Below, piece by piece: positions 5,692 through 5,705 of a DNA stretch of 5,705 nucleotides (its first letter is position 1; each line of letters starts with the position of its first letter). The notes under the pieces are model-generated. The model saw nothing but the letters and a program-made list of their open reading frames with translations. It did no database searches and was not told where the DNA came from. Source of the stretch: an uncultured Chitinophagaceae bacterium (GTDB lineage: Bacteria > Bacteroidota > Bacteroidia > Chitinophagales > Chitinophagaceae); contig CALKVC010000192.1 of assembly GCA_937996595.1 (NCBI GenBank), positions 1 to 5,705 of the forward strand, given 5' to 3'. A program made the position numbers and the translations under genes.

Positions 5692-5705
5692 AGATCGGAA
5701 GAGCA
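5692..5705 (+). other. Illumina TruSeq adapter remnant at contig end (artefact)
   Basis: AGATCGGAAGAGCA is identical to the first 14 bases of the Illumina TruSeq read-through adapter. It begins exactly where the CcmF protein stops matching its family (SFLL, then DRKS instead of W) and reaches the last base of the window. These bases are not genomic and should be trimmed; the first A could by chance also be genomic. Confidence 0.96.

Noticed and set aside
5363..5705. ccmF as a pseudogene or a short natural variant
   Set aside because: The apparent end comes from adapter sequence at the contig end; the preceding 110 codons are intact and family-like.

Overview
The window looks like a piece of a Bacteroidota genome, most likely from the Chitinophagaceae or a close relative. 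Four things suggest this. Starts lack Shine-Dalgarno sequences. TAnnTTTG boxes, the Bacteroidota -7 promoter element, lie just upstream of four start codons. The CcmE has a CxxxY haem site. An intergenic tract of direct GTTTGAA/GTTTGAG heptamers is present, of a kind I recall from this phylum. The right end carries 14 bases of Illumina adapter, so the window is probably all or the end of a short-read draft contig.

Layout. Positions 1-1349 (minus strand) hold a compact, AT-rich cell-envelope cluster read right to left: a PAP2-family membrane phosphatase, a GtrA-family membrane protein and the N-terminal 86 codons of a GT39/ArnT-like GT-C glycosyltransferase that runs off the left edge. Spacers are 18 and 5 bases, so they are probably one transcript. 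The promoter candidate has a -7 box beside a perfect 8-bp dyad. Together they suggest transfer of a sugar from a polyprenyl-phosphate carrier to an extracytoplasmic acceptor, with the PAP2 enzyme possibly recycling the lipid carrier. The acceptor cannot be read from the window.

Positions 1350-1783 hold no convincing gene but several inverted repeats. Positions 1784-3085 (minus) encode a radical SAM protein of unknown function with an unusual cysteine-rich lead-in to its CxxxCxxC cluster motif. A tract of nine 7-bp direct repeats separates it from the next pair: an agmatinase-family ureohydrolase (4799-3753) whose end overlaps by 16 bases a small four-helix membrane protein (3768-3190) of unknown function.

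From 4917 rightward the plus strand carries cytochrome c maturation genes: ccmE, then the first 110 codons of ccmF. They diverge from the agmatinase gene across a 117-bp intergenic region with one -7 box facing each way. CcmE receives haem and passes it to the CcmF haem lyase, so the adjacent pair fits the pathway. ccmF is cut at the adapter, inside the conserved WEGQEGSFLLW region.

I found no RNA gene, CRISPR array or intact mobile element. The firmest unusual observations are the adapter-terminated ccmF and the cysteine-type CcmE. I do not see evidence for a wholly new system.
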